A stretch of DNA of 25,226 nucleotides from a virus: IMG/VR virus record IMGVR_UViG_3300048925_000135, positions 1-25,226 of that record, one strand, 5' to 3'. The notes below the pieces were generated by a model, which did no database searches, was not told the origin of the DNA, and saw nothing but the letters and a program-made list of their open reading frames with translations. Of the stretch, positions 13,468 to 20,222 are shown piece by piece. Numbering within the stretch: the first letter of the stretch is position 1; every line of letters begins with the position of its first letter. A program made the translations under genes and the position numbers.

Positions 13468-13830
13468 GTGAGAAAACGGATTGCAGCGCCCGTGCTGTTA
13501 CTGGCTGCCGTGTATTGCTCGGCGTACGGCGAAACGGAGACACCTAAGGCGCCGTATGACGCCGATGAAGCCGCCTACGACGCCGAGCAGATCTGGCTAT
13601 CGGGTTGCTCTGATTTCAAAAACGGGATGAACGAAGGCGACTTCATAAAGTGGCTTCGCCTTGAGGGGAAGGTTAAAGAAATGCCACAGCTCAGGAGAAC
13701 AGCTGTGGTGAAGCTGTACATGGACGGTTGGGATACTGGCCGAGCAATGAAAGGGGTAATCACTTGTGGCGGCTTCGCGCGACAACGCGCGGATGACTAC
13801 GTGTCCGGTATCGATATCAGGCAACCTTGA
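13468..13830 (+). CDS. Small secreted hypothetical protein
   Basis: The 120-residue protein has a clear signal peptide (MRKRIAAPVLLLAAVYCSAYG, cleavage likely near SAYG or GET). The mature domain is acidic with two Cys (SGCSDFKNG, VITCGGF) that could form a disulphide in the periplasm. The start is GTG at 13468, with AGGAGG nine bases upstream. It is divergent from PL, lies within the immunity region and is closed off by terminators, so it may be expressed in the lysogen. A -10-like TAAACT lies near 13431. No family recognised. Confidence 0.7.
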   Translation: MRKRIAAPVLLLAAVYCSAYGETETPKAPYDADEAAYDAEQIWLSGCSDFKNGMNEGDFIKWLRLEGKVKEMPQLRRTAVVKLYMDGWDTGRAMKGVITCGGFARQRADDYVSGIDIRQP

Positions 13831-13843
13831 CGCAAGATGAAAA

Positions 13844-13863
13844 AGCCCGCTCAGTGGCGGGCT
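13844..13863 (-). terminator. Rho-independent terminator, leftward
   Basis: AGCCCGC and GCGGGCT form a 7-bp stem. On the minus strand it is followed by TTTTT. It is the second of two stems that would end leftward transcription of the 15092-13927 operon. Confidence 0.75.
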
Positions 13864-13895
13864 ACGGGTCAGATCGAGGGAGGGTAGAAACAAGA

Positions 13896-13916
13896 AGCCC
13901 GGCGCTGGGCCGGGCT
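13896..13916 (-). terminator. Rho-independent terminator between convergent genes
   Basis: AGCCCGGC and GCCGGGCT form an 8-bp stem with a short loop. On the minus strand TTCTTGTTT follows. It lies just after the stop of the gene at 13927 and may also stop rightward transcripts from 13468. Confidence 0.7.
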
Positions 13917-13926
13917 TAGAGGTTAC

Positions 13927-14235
13927 TTATGCTGCGGGTTTCGGCTTCGCGACGTCTATCATCGTAACCGATGCCAAAGCCAATCCTCCGATGAGGAATG
14001 CGACAAAAGCACCTTGCATTTTGATTACGTACTCAGGGCAGAACGCGCAGATCAAAAAAGCGGCCCCATTTGGAATCCCGCTGGAAGATATTGCCTTCCC
14101 AAGCGCTGCTTGTACCGCTCCAAGCTTGGAGCGATTCCAAAAAAGGTGCAGAGCATAGATCAGAATGGCAACAGCGCCGGTGACGTGATCAAGGTGCAGG
14201 AAATACAGACTTAACCAGTCATCCATGGCGCTCAT
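13927..14235 (-). CDS. Small multi-pass membrane protein
   Basis: This 102-residue protein has three hydrophobic stretches: VTGAVAILIYALHLF, IPNGAAFLICAFCPEYVI and GAFVAFLIGGLALASVTMI. They are followed by a short polar tail (DVAKPKPAA). Start is either ATG 14235 (MSAMDDW, overlapping the previous gene by 17 bases) or ATG 14226 (MDDW). It is the last gene of a three-gene operon downstream of CI. Small size and membrane location fit superinfection exclusion or another lysogen trait, but nothing in the sequence proves it. Confidence 0.6.
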   Translation of the reverse strand: MSAMDDWLSLYFLHLDHVTGAVAILIYALHLFWNRSKLGAVQAALGKAISSSGIPNGAAFLICAFCPEYVIKMQGAFVAFLIGGLALASVTMIDVAKPKPAA

Positions 14236-14737
14236 TTCTCAGCTTGTCGGATACAAATCGACCACCAATAAATCCGGCGACCGTAACCGCAATTACTAGC
14301 GACTGGGGAGCCTGGGAACCAGCCGTGAAGCTGAAAATCATATTCGTTGCCGCGCCAAGTAGAGAGGCAAGGCCAACCATTATTGATAAGTGTCTGGCGT
14401 CTAAAGAAATACAGTTTTTCATCATCAACCTCCATTTGGATACTGTGCTTGCAGTCTTCCGTTGCTGCGTATTCAGCATAGCATCCAAATTTTCGGTGGT
14501 GCATTGCTTTACATTCGCTTCATTCGAATCCGATTCAAAGTCAGCCACCACGCTAGCGGACAGCGTGTCAGCATCAATGGGGCGTATCTGCTCAATTGCA
14601 ATATCAGAATACGAGTTCAGGATTGGCATTACTGCTTTTATTTGCCCGGTCGAAGGTGAAGCTATGACGACGCCAGTCATCATCCATTCGGTGTTCTGAG
14701 ATTCCGGAGAACTGATGTAGCTCTTTGATTCTGTCAT
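14219..14737 (-). CDS. Hypothetical protein with two C-terminal membrane helices
   Basis: The 172-residue protein has a soluble, Ser/Asp-rich N-terminal ~100 residues (MTESKSYISSPESQNTEW...). Two membrane segments follow (LSIMVGLASLLGAATNMIFSF and SLVIAVTVAGFIGGRFVS), then a basic tail (DKLRNERHG). The pair of helices at the C-terminus would place the N-domain in the cytosol. No family recognised. It overlaps the next gene and starts 17 bases after the stop of the previous one, so the three act as one unit. Confidence 0.6.
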   Translation of the reverse strand: MTESKSYISSPESQNTEWMMTGVVIASPSTGQIKAVMPILNSYSDIAIEQIRPIDADTLSASVVADFESDSNEANVKQCTTENLDAMLNTQQRKTASTVSKWRLMMKNCISLDARHLSIMVGLASLLGAATNMIFSFTAGSQAPQSLVIAVTVAGFIGGRFVSDKLRNERHG

Positions 14738-14753
14738 CTTGACTACTCAAAGC

Positions 14754-15092
14754 TCAGAAACCGCCGCCCTGCGGCGTGCCCAGGGTAGACTCCATTTGCA
14801 TCACGGCAGTCTGTAAGGCCGCAATCAAACTTTTAGCGTTTTCCAGCGGGATTGTCAGGTTCGCCACGACATGTCGACTTAACACCATGTCTTCTGCCAG
14901 AACTTCACTCCGGAACCCGCCCGCGTTGGCCGTGAGCGTTTCCTTTCGGACTGATAGCACGTCTCGTCCAACAATTACTGAAATCTTCGCGCCTACACCT
15001 GTTTGGATGCCAGATACGTTGAACGCATCAACCATTTCCGAGATGAAATTATTGGCGAGAACGTGCTCAACTTTAGATCCATTTGTAAGCAT
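14754..15092 (-). CDS. Hypothetical soluble protein, first gene of accessory operon
   Basis: This 112-residue protein (MLTNGSKVEHVLANNFISEMVDAFNVSG...) is mostly beta-like. It ends with a helix NAKSLIAALQTAVMQMESTLG and a Gly-rich tail. The end (VVANLTIPLENAKSLIAAL) loosely resembles DUF3467-type proteins ('...MSPEHAKRLLKAL...'), but that is weak. TGGAG lies seven bases before the ATG at 15092, and a TATAAT box lies upstream. It shares its strand and transcript with two membrane proteins. Confidence 0.6.
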   Translation of the reverse strand: MLTNGSKVEHVLANNFISEMVDAFNVSGIQTGVGAKISVIVGRDVLSVRKETLTANAGGFRSEVLAEDMVLSRHVVANLTIPLENAKSLIAALQTAVMQMESTLGTPQGGGF

Positions 15093-15110
15093 TTTTTTAC
15101 TCCATATAAA

Positions 15111-15116
15111 ATTATA
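15111..15116 (-). promoter_or_regulatory. -10 box for the accessory operon
   Basis: The minus strand reads TATAAT here, ~20 bases before the start of the 15092 gene and after the cI stop. No good -35 is seen at 16-18 bases (CCAATG is the best). The operon may be driven by this, by read-through from cI, or both. Confidence 0.4.
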
Positions 15117-15141
15117 AGGCAGCTCGGTACGCTCATTGGGA

Positions 15142-15882
15142 CTAGAGCATCCCGCCGCGCCAAACGACGCGCCCGATGATCCGTACTTCGTTTATCTCGC
15201 CATCCCGCAAAACCTCGTCGCCGTAGCGCGCCTTATCCGAATTGTCGCTGCGGATGATCCAGCCACCGATATCTGACTTCACCAGGCGCTTCACGATCGT
15301 GCCCTTGGTAGCACTCTGCATGGCGAAGATCTGGCCATCCTTCGGCTCAATCTTCGACTCGTCCACCAGCAGCACGTCGCCGTCATTGATGGTGGGCTCC
15401 ATGCTGTGGCCGTTCGCGTAGATGACATCGAGATGACGCTGGTTGAGATTGTTGGCGCGCAGCCAAGAAGATTTGAACGCCATGACGCCGCGAATTTCGA
15501 CGTGGGTATTGTCTTCGCCGGTGCCGGCCGAACCTTGGGCTGTGAGCTGCAGGACGCCTGTGTAGCTCGGGTCGTCCTTCAGCTCGAACCCTCTCGGTGG
15601 GATTCGAGAGTCTTCGACCGGAAGGGGTGAGGAGCTTTCGACCATATCGCCGCGCCCGTACTCCAGCCACTCGACTCGAACGCCTAGAGCATTTGCCACG
15701 GCGAGCATCTTTGCGCCACCAGGCATGGACTCGCCATTCATCCACTTGCTGGTGGCCTTCGGTGTGACACCAGCCATTTTCGCCAGGCGAGCGCCGGCAC
15801 CCCATTCGGGAATGTCTTTTTCTGCCAAGGCCTTTTTGAGGCGGGCAACGAACTCGGCGCGCAAATCTTCTATTTGAACCAT
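15142..15882 (-). CDS. CI-type phage repressor (HTH plus S24 peptidase)
   Basis: This 246-residue repressor should keep PL and PR silent. The N-terminal domain holds a helix-turn-helix at about 27-60 (AKMAGVTPKATSKWMNGESMPGGAKMLAVANAL). The C-terminal LexA/S24 domain has the catalytic Ser in ANGHSMEPTI and Lys in GTIVKRLVK. A likely Ala-Gly cleavage site is in QGSAGTGED between the domains. RecA-stimulated self-cleavage is therefore expected. I prefer the ATG at 15882 (MVQIED). An upstream ATG at 15927 (MSELKV) lies inside the operators. Neither has a good ribosome site. The ATG at 15882 sits within an operator, which fits self-regulation. Confidence 0.9.
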   Translation of the reverse strand: MVQIEDLRAEFVARLKKALAEKDIPEWGAGARLAKMAGVTPKATSKWMNGESMPGGAKMLAVANALGVRVEWLEYGRGDMVESSSPLPVEDSRIPPRGFELKDDPSYTGVLQLTAQGSAGTGEDNTHVEIRGVMAFKSSWLRANNLNQRHLDVIYANGHSMEPTINDGDVLLVDESKIEPKDGQIFAMQSATKGTIVKRLVKSDIGGWIIRSDNSDKARYGDEVLRDGEINEVRIIGRVVWRGGML

Positions 15883-15950
15883 GGGTACATGGTTGCATGC
15901 GCTTGCATGTACTTTCAGTTCCGACATAATATGTACCGCAAGTTCATATT
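15871..15950. promoter_or_regulatory. Right operator with PR and a repressor promoter
   Basis: Three 23-bp operators share one format. 15928-15950 is AATATGTAC-CGCAA-GTTCATATT. 15904-15926 is TGCATGTAC-TTTCA-GTTCCGACA. 15871-15893 is TATTTGAAC-CATGG-GTACATGGT and overlaps the cI start. PR is TTGCAT (15903-15908), 16 bases, CATAAT (15925-15930), leading to cro. A leftward repressor promoter may be TTAAAT (15953-15948), 16 bases, TATTAT (15931-15926). Halves of the first site match OL1 closely; the outer two are degenerate, as in a graded lambda-like switch. Confidence 0.75.
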
Positions 15951-15965
15951 TAACTCGGAGGCCAT

Positions 15966-16205
15966 ATGCGGCCGCTCAAGAAATCGATCGATGACGCCGG
16001 TGGTGTTCCGTCTGTAGCTCTGGCTTGCGGCAAGACTCCGCGCGCTATCTACAAGTGGCTCGAGGCGGACGCTTTGCCGCGCACCGAGTACACCGGCGAA
16101 ACCGATTACGCCAAAAAAATTGCCGATCTGGCTGCCAAGAAAGGCAAGCCATTCGACCCTGCCTGGCTGCTCGCCGAGGCCCATCCAAAGAAATCCGCTG
16201 CATAA
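15966..16205 (+). CDS. cro: Cro-like repressor
   Basis: The 79-residue protein starts MRPLKKSIDDAGGVPSVALACGKTPRAIYKWLEADALPRTEY. This is a helix-turn-helix of the Cro/YdaS type (GGVPSVALACGKTPRAIYKW). It is the first gene from PR, divergent from cI across the operators. GGAGG lies at good distance before the ATG. It should compete with CI at the operators and favour lytic growth. The C-terminal ~25 residues are basic and probably unstructured. Confidence 0.85.
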   Translation: MRPLKKSIDDAGGVPSVALACGKTPRAIYKWLEADALPRTEYTGETDYAKKIADLAAKKGKPFDPAWLLAEAHPKKSAA

Positions 16206-16234
16206 CCAATTTCAACAGCCAGGAGCATCGAAGC

Positions 16235-16435
16235 ATGTACATGGACCCCAATCAAAAGCGCGCCATCCCGGTGAAGGTTCGATTTGAACCAGTGCTTGAT
16301 CGGATTCTGCGTAAGGCCGCGACTAAAACCCGTATGCAGCACGCCACCTACCTCTACGAAATCATCGAGTGGGCAGTGGCCAATGGCGTGATCGAGGAAC
16401 TGATGCAGGACAAACAAGAAGATATCGCGGGCTGA
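16235..16435 (+). CDS. Small RHH-like DNA-binding protein
   Basis: This 66-residue protein reads MYMDPNQKRAIPVKVRFEPVLDRILRKAATKTRM... The pattern, a short beta strand (VKVRFEPV) then two helices with a basic first helix, fits the ribbon-helix-helix (Arc-like) fold. It may be an early transcription regulator in the place of lambda cII. AGGAG lies ten bases before ATG 16235; a second ATG at 16241 is in frame. Fold call is by eye. Confidence 0.55.
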   Translation: MYMDPNQKRAIPVKVRFEPVLDRILRKAATKTRMQHATYLYEIIEWAVANGVIEELMQDKQEDIAG

Positions 16436-16454
16436 AGCCCCTTTGGAGGGCCAA

Positions 16455-16667
16455 ATGACCGTAGAGCTTGAAAGGCTGCCTCCGCGGACTCGACAGCGAG
16501 TGGAGGAACTGATGCGCGTAAACGGCTGGAGCTTCAGCCGTGCGATCAACGAAATGACGGAAACCGCCATCGCGAGTGGGGCGCTTTCCGAGGTGGGTAG
16601 GAAGAAGGCGCCAGTCCTTCAGCTGGTGACCCCAATGAGGGCCTCTGGCAGGGACTCTTCGGGGTAA
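16455..16667 (+). CDS. Hypothetical small early regulator-like protein
   Basis: The 70-residue protein (MTVELERLPPRTRQRVEELMRVNGWSFSRAINEMTETAI...) has two helices with 'NGWSFSRAINEMTETAIASG'. That recalls the helix-helix part of RHH proteins, so it may be a second DNA-binding or partner protein. GGAGG precedes ATG 16455. It is followed by a terminator-like stem. Confidence 0.5.
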   Translation: MTVELERLPPRTRQRVEELMRVNGWSFSRAINEMTETAIASGALSEVGRKKAPVLQLVTPMRASGRDSSG

Positions 16668-16702
16668 TCCAGAGGGCCTCTGCCAAATTCGGGACGAAAA
16701 AA

Positions 16703-16723
16703 AGCCGGGATTGCAGCCCGGCT
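16703..16723. terminator. Bidirectional terminator, possible tR1
   Basis: AGCCGGG pairs with CCCGGCT (7 bp). The rightward RNA continues TCTCTT; the leftward RNA continues in TTTTTTTT. Strong leftward and weaker rightward, it sits between the small regulators and the antirepressor, where a leaky early terminator controlled by antitermination would be expected. Confidence 0.65.
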
Positions 16724-16750
16724 CTCTTAAAACGCGTTGTGGAGCAAATC

Positions 16751-17512
16751 ATGCACCAATCAATCCAAACGATCAATACCCCGGCCAGTGTCGCGACACA
16801 ATTTGGCAACGGTGAAAACGTGTCGCGTACCATTTCAACCATCACCCTCCGCGACATGATCAACGAGGCGCGGTATCAGGCCGGCGAGCCGAAGGTTCGC
16901 AATGACCATTTCCTTGCGCGGGTCGAAGACGAGCTGGGTGATGATCTGGAGGGGGTGCAAAAATATTACACCCCCCTGCACGGTAACCAGGTCGCAACGT
17001 ACGGACTGACTCTCGACCAATGCATGCTGGTAGGGATGCGCGAGTCGAAGGCCGTTCGCCGATCCGTGCTGCACAAGCTCAAGGAACTGGAAGGCCCTCG
17101 GGTCATCGCCACGCTCCCGGACTTCTCCAATCCTGCCGCAGCTGCCCGCGCCTGGGCCGAGCAGTTCGAACTCCAGCAGGCTGCCAATCAGGCCCTGATT
17201 GAGGCCGCGCCGAAGATTGCCTTCGTCGAGCGTTACGTGGAATCAACTGGGCTGAAGGGGTTCCGCCAGGTGGCGAAGCTGCTCAAGGCCAACGAATCGC
17301 GCTTCCGCGAGTTCCTGCTCGACAAAAAGATCATGTATCGCATGGGCGGCGAGTGGCAGGCGTATCAGCCTCATATCGACGCTGGCCGCTTTGAAGTCAA
17401 AGCCGGCACCAGCGACAGCGGCCACGCCTACAACCAATCCAAATTCACTCCCAAAGGCGTCAACTGGATTGCTGGCCTGTGGGCGCAGTATCAGATCCAG
17501 GGGGTTGAATGA
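16751..17512 (+). CDS. Phage antirepressor (KilAC/ANT domain)
   Basis: The 253-residue protein has an N-terminal phage regulatory (Rha-like) region (about 30-110: ITLRDMINEARYQAGEPKVRNDHFLARVEDEL... and VATYGLTLDQCMLVGMRESKAVRRSVLHKLKEL). The C-terminal ANT/KilAC domain runs from about 140 to 245 (APKIAFVERYVESTGLKGFRQVAKLLKANESRF... GVNWIAGLW). Such proteins antagonise repressors or act as regulators in lytic development. GTGGAG is at the right distance for ATG 16751; GTG 16739 is an alternative. The first codons contain a repeated operator-like element (16788-16830). Its stop overlaps the O-like gene (ATGA). Confidence 0.85.
   Translation: MHQSIQTINTPASVATQFGNGENVSRTISTITLRDMINEARYQAGEPKVRNDHFLARVEDELGDDLEGVQKYYTPLHGNQVATYGLTLDQCMLVGMRESKAVRRSVLHKLKELEGPRVIATLPDFSNPAAAARAWAEQFELQQAANQALIEAAPKIAFVERYVESTGLKGFRQVAKLLKANESRFREFLLDKKIMYRMGGEWQAYQPHIDAGRFEVKAGTSDSGHAYNQSKFTPKGVNWIAGLWAQYQIQGVE
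16788..16830 (+). promoter_or_regulatory. Paired TGTCGCGACA element, copy 1
   Basis: GTGTCGCGACACAATTTG begins at 16788, with a 12-bp palindrome at its left. After ten other bases come AAACGTGTCGCG. The two TGTCGCG boxes start 32 bp apart (16789 and 16821). The same 18-mer and 12-mer, with the same ten-base gap, recur in inverted orientation at 23629-23671. Here the element lies within the 5' coding part of the antirepressor. Confidence 0.6.
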
Positions 17513-18294
17513 TGGCCCGTATCCGTACCGTCAAACCCGAGTTCTGGTCGAGCGAGCAGGTGATGTCCTGCCGCCCGATGGCTCGGCTGCTGTTCATTGG
17601 CCTGTGGAATTTCTGCGATGACGGCGGCAACCATCCGCTGGCACCGCGAACCATCAAGGCCCTGGTGTTCCCCGGTGACGACATCACCACCGAAGAGGTA
17701 AGCAATCTGCTGGGTGAGCTGGAAGGCGCCGAGCTGATCCAGAGCTACTGGGTGGCAGAGAAAAACTACTTCCACGTCCGCGGCTGGAAGCACCAGAAAA
17801 TCGAGAAAAAGAACTTCAAATACCCAGGCCCGCCGTCTGAATTAGACGACCAGTCGGAGAGCATTCGCCAACAATTCGTCGAGGAGTCGTCGACTGATCG
17901 TCGACCGGTAGACCCCGGAAGGGAAGGGAAGGGAATAGGAGAAGATCAACACAACACTCTACACGCGGGTGAGGAAAATTCGGTCGACCCAAAGTCGCCA
18001 ACCGAGATGACCCTCGAATGGGTGCCTGACCAGAAGCTGCTGAAGGCCTACGCGCTGCGCATGGCAATCCCTGTTGACGACTTCACCAGCGAGACAACAG
18101 CCGCGTTCGTCTGCCACTACTCGGCATCCGGTCGAGTTGAGACGCAGGCGTCGTGGGTGAGTCTGCTGGTGAAATGGGTGAAGCGCGACCGCGCATCTGC
18201 CAGCAATGTCCACCAATTCCCGCCGCGCCGACCTGCCGCTGAGCCTGACTTCGAAAGCACCGAGTGGGCCCGTGACCTTGTGGTGAGCCCATGA
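17512..18294 (+). CDS. Phage replication protein, O-like with DnaT-like C-terminus
   Basis: The 260-residue protein begins MARIRTVKPEFWSSEQVMSC, a winged-helix replication initiator N-terminus (to ~105, ending at HVRGWKHQKIEKKNFKYPGP). A low-complexity linker follows (~115-150), then a DnaT-like domain (~165-225: LEWVPDQKLLKAYALRMAIPVDDF... WVSLLVKWVKRDR). It should bind the phage origin and recruit the loader from the next gene. The linker DNA carries phased TCGTCGA repeats, as lambda's origin lies inside gene O. Tandem ATGATG at 17509/17512 overlaps the previous stop. I take the second ATG; the first adds one Met. Confidence 0.8.
   Translation: MARIRTVKPEFWSSEQVMSCRPMARLLFIGLWNFCDDGGNHPLAPRTIKALVFPGDDITTEEVSNLLGELEGAELIQSYWVAEKNYFHVRGWKHQKIEKKNFKYPGPPSELDDQSESIRQQFVEESSTDRRPVDPGREGKGIGEDQHNTLHAGEENSVDPKSPTEMTLEWVPDQKLLKAYALRMAIPVDDFTSETTAAFVCHYSASGRVETQASWVSLLVKWVKRDRASASNVHQFPPRRPAAEPDFESTEWARDLVVSP
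17874..17906 (+). other. Candidate origin iterons inside the O-like gene
   Basis: TCGTCGA occurs at 17876, 17887 and 17898, exactly 11 bp apart. A purine run follows with GGGAA three times in a row (17930-17944). The repeats sit in the linker of the replication initiator, as in lambda ori. Three short repeats are few, and coding constraint could contribute. Confidence 0.4.
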
Positions 18295-19004
18295 AACCGG
18301 TCAATCAACTGATGGCGACCATGGGCAACCTGCCACCGGCCAATCACGTCCAGCCACTGCATGTGACTCCGCAGACGGCCGAGGTGGTGAACGACCTGTT
18401 CCGTCGCCTGCGGGGGATCTTCCCAGCGTGGCGTCAGGCATGGCCATCCACTGAAGCGCTCGACGCTGCCAAGGCCGAGTGGATCAAGGAGTTCGCCGAC
18501 GCCGGGATCCGCTCCCTGGAGCAGATCGAGTTCGGTATCCAGAAGTGTCGCAAGCTCAAGAAACCTTTCGCGCCGAGCGTTGGTGAGTTCATCGCCATGT
18601 GCGTGCCCAGCCCTGAAGACTTCGGCATGCCTGTGCCGGCCGATGCCTGGCTTGAGGCGTTGATGGGCAGCTACAGCCATGAAGCGGTGAAGCTCGCAGC
18701 GGAAGCGACTGGGCTGTTCGATCTGCGCGCGGCAAAGCAGGAAGACAAGGGCCTGCGTGCCAGGTTCGACCGCAACTACGAAGTGATCCTGCGCAGAGCC
18801 CAAACCAACCAGCCATTGCACGGAAAGATCGCCACCGGCATTGGTCACGACAGCCAGAAGAGCGAACTGGAGCTTGCCGAGGAATTCGCCAGCCAGCGCC
18901 AAGCACGGCTGCTGGCCACTCAGGGCGTCCCAACCACTGGCGCCGCAGCTCGGGCGCAACTGCTGGCCAAGTTCGGCAGGAAGGAAACGGAGAAGCGGAC
19001 ATGA
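18291..19004 (+). CDS. Replication protein P-like helicase loader
   Basis: The 237-residue protein has the lambda P family pattern: ...VVNDLFRRLRGIFPAWRQAWPSTEALDAAKAEWIKEFADAGIRSLEQIEFGIQKCR, then KPFAPSVGEFIAMC. Such proteins bring the host DnaB helicase to the phage origin. The C-terminal ~80 residues are helical and variable. Its ATG overlaps the O-like gene's stop (ATGA), the usual O-P pair order. The downstream gene also overlaps. Confidence 0.85.
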   Translation: MKPVNQLMATMGNLPPANHVQPLHVTPQTAEVVNDLFRRLRGIFPAWRQAWPSTEALDAAKAEWIKEFADAGIRSLEQIEFGIQKCRKLKKPFAPSVGEFIAMCVPSPEDFGMPVPADAWLEALMGSYSHEAVKLAAEATGLFDLRAAKQEDKGLRARFDRNYEVILRRAQTNQPLHGKIATGIGHDSQKSELELAEEFASQRQARLLATQGVPTTGAAARAQLLAKFGRKETEKRT

Positions 19005-19225
19005 GCATCGACAAACAAAAACTCCAGTCCCTGCTGTGGAGCGAGGTCGCTGCCTGGAAGGCAGACTGCGCGGAGTGGAAGCGCAACACCGAGGCTCTGC
19101 AGGAATTCCTCGGGGAGAAGACCGTAGAGGAGGTTGCGCTTGAGCTACTGGCCGAGAACGAACGACTGACGAAGCAACTCGGCGAAATGATTGAGTCGCT
19201 CCCGAGCAAGGCGGTGCAGCCATGA
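19001..19225 (+). CDS. Small coiled-coil protein
   Basis: This 74-residue helical protein (MSIDKQKLQSLLWSEVAAWKADCAEW...) contains a heptad-like Leu/Glu stretch (VALELLAENERLTKQLGEMIESL). Family not recognised. Both ends overlap neighbours by ATGA, between the P-like gene and ninB. Confidence 0.65.
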   Translation: MSIDKQKLQSLLWSEVAAWKADCAEWKRNTEALQEFLGEKTVEEVALELLAENERLTKQLGEMIESLPSKAVQP

Positions 19226-19626
19226 ATCCCGAATACACGATCCGCGACCAACGCGACATCAACCGCCTCGCCGGTGTCCTTCACGCCATCGACCTCAGCA
19301 AACCGAAAGTGGTGGTGATCCGCGACGAGAAGCGCCCGGACGTCTGCAATCGGAAGATGTGGGCAATGCTCAAGGACGTATCCGAGCAGGTGGTGTGGCA
19401 CGGCAAGAAGCTGAGCAGTGAAGACTGGAAGTGCCTTTTCAGTGCCTCGCTGGAGAAGCAGCGCGCGGAGCCAGGCCTTGATGGCGGGTTCGTCGTGATG
19501 GCCGTTTCGACCCGCAAGCAGTCGCAGAAGTGGTTCAGCGATTTGTTCGAGCTGATGCATGCCTTCGGCGCCGAGCATGACGTGCGCTGGACCGAGCAGG
19601 ACAAGTGGGGAGGGCGCTACGGATGA
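19222..19626 (+). CDS. ninB: NinB recombination protein
   Basis: The 134-residue protein matches NinB (lambda Orf): YTIRDQRDINRLAGVLHAI, then KMWAMLKDVSEQVVWHGKKLSSEDWKCLFSASL and a C-terminal FSDLFELMHAFGAEHDVRW. NinB proteins bind single-stranded DNA and help load recombination proteins (RecFOR functions) during phage recombination. Length and start are typical. It overlaps ninG by ATGA. Confidence 0.92.
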   Translation: MNPEYTIRDQRDINRLAGVLHAIDLSKPKVVVIRDEKRPDVCNRKMWAMLKDVSEQVVWHGKKLSSEDWKCLFSASLEKQRAEPGLDGGFVVMAVSTRKQSQKWFSDLFELMHAFGAEHDVRWTEQDKWGGRYG

Positions 19627-20222
19627 GAACTGCCCTCAAGGATGTGAAGCAGAAAACCTGCAAGGCCTGCGGCGAGAAGTTTGCCCCGATGTTCAACACC
19701 ACGCAGGTGGTGTGCAGCCCGAAATGTGCGCTGACCAATGCGCCGGCGAATAGCGAGAAAGCCCGCAAGGCCATCGCCCAGCGCGACCGCCGCGAGATCA
19801 AGGTCCGCAAGGAGAAGCTGAAGAGCAGGGCGGATCACCTTCGCGAAGCCCAGGCTGCCGTGAACGAATACGTCCGCCTGCGTGACGCGCACCTGCCGTG
19901 CATCAGCTGCGACTCGATGCCGAACGACAGCGACCTGATGACCGGCAGTCGCTGGGACGCTGGCCATTACCGTTCCGTTGGCGCCTGTCCCGAACTGCGC
20001 TTCGAGCCTCTGAACATCCACCGCCAGTGCGTGAAGTGCAATCGCAACCTGTCCGGCAACGCGGTCGAGTACCGGATCCGGCTGGTGCTGCGCATTGGCG
20101 CCGAAACCGTTGCGTGGCTCGAAGGGCCTCATGAGCCCCGCAAGTACACCGTGGAAGAAATCAAAACCATCAAGGCTGAATACCGGGCCAAGACCCGCGA
20201 ACTGAAGAGGGCTGCAGCATGA
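19623..20222 (+). CDS. ninG: NinG (Rap) recombination endonuclease
   Basis: The 199-residue protein begins with a zinc-binding head (KTCKACGEKFAPMFNTTQVVCSPKCA). A long basic helix follows (KARKAIAQRDRREIKVRKEKLKSRAD), then the conserved NinG core (LPCISCDS..., RWDAGHYRSVGACPELRFEPLNIHRQCVKCNRNLSGN), which looks like an HNH-type centre. NinG/Rap resolves recombination intermediates. I chose ATG 19623, overlapping the ninB stop. Confidence 0.92.
   Translation: MRTALKDVKQKTCKACGEKFAPMFNTTQVVCSPKCALTNAPANSEKARKAIAQRDRREIKVRKEKLKSRADHLREAQAAVNEYVRLRDAHLPCISCDSMPNDSDLMTGSRWDAGHYRSVGACPELRFEPLNIHRQCVKCNRNLSGNAVEYRIRLVLRIGAETVAWLEGPHEPRKYTVEEIKTIKAEYRAKTRELKRAAA

Noticed and set aside
15882-15927. 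Longer repressor starting at ATG 15927
   Set aside because: The extra 15 residues would be encoded by operator DNA between PR elements, and a leftward promoter there would start downstream of this ATG.
18117-19578. Long minus-strand frames (381 and 329 codons) across P and ninB
   Set aside because: They are shadows of the overlapping O-P-ninB-ninG series, which has recognised families and ATGA junctions.
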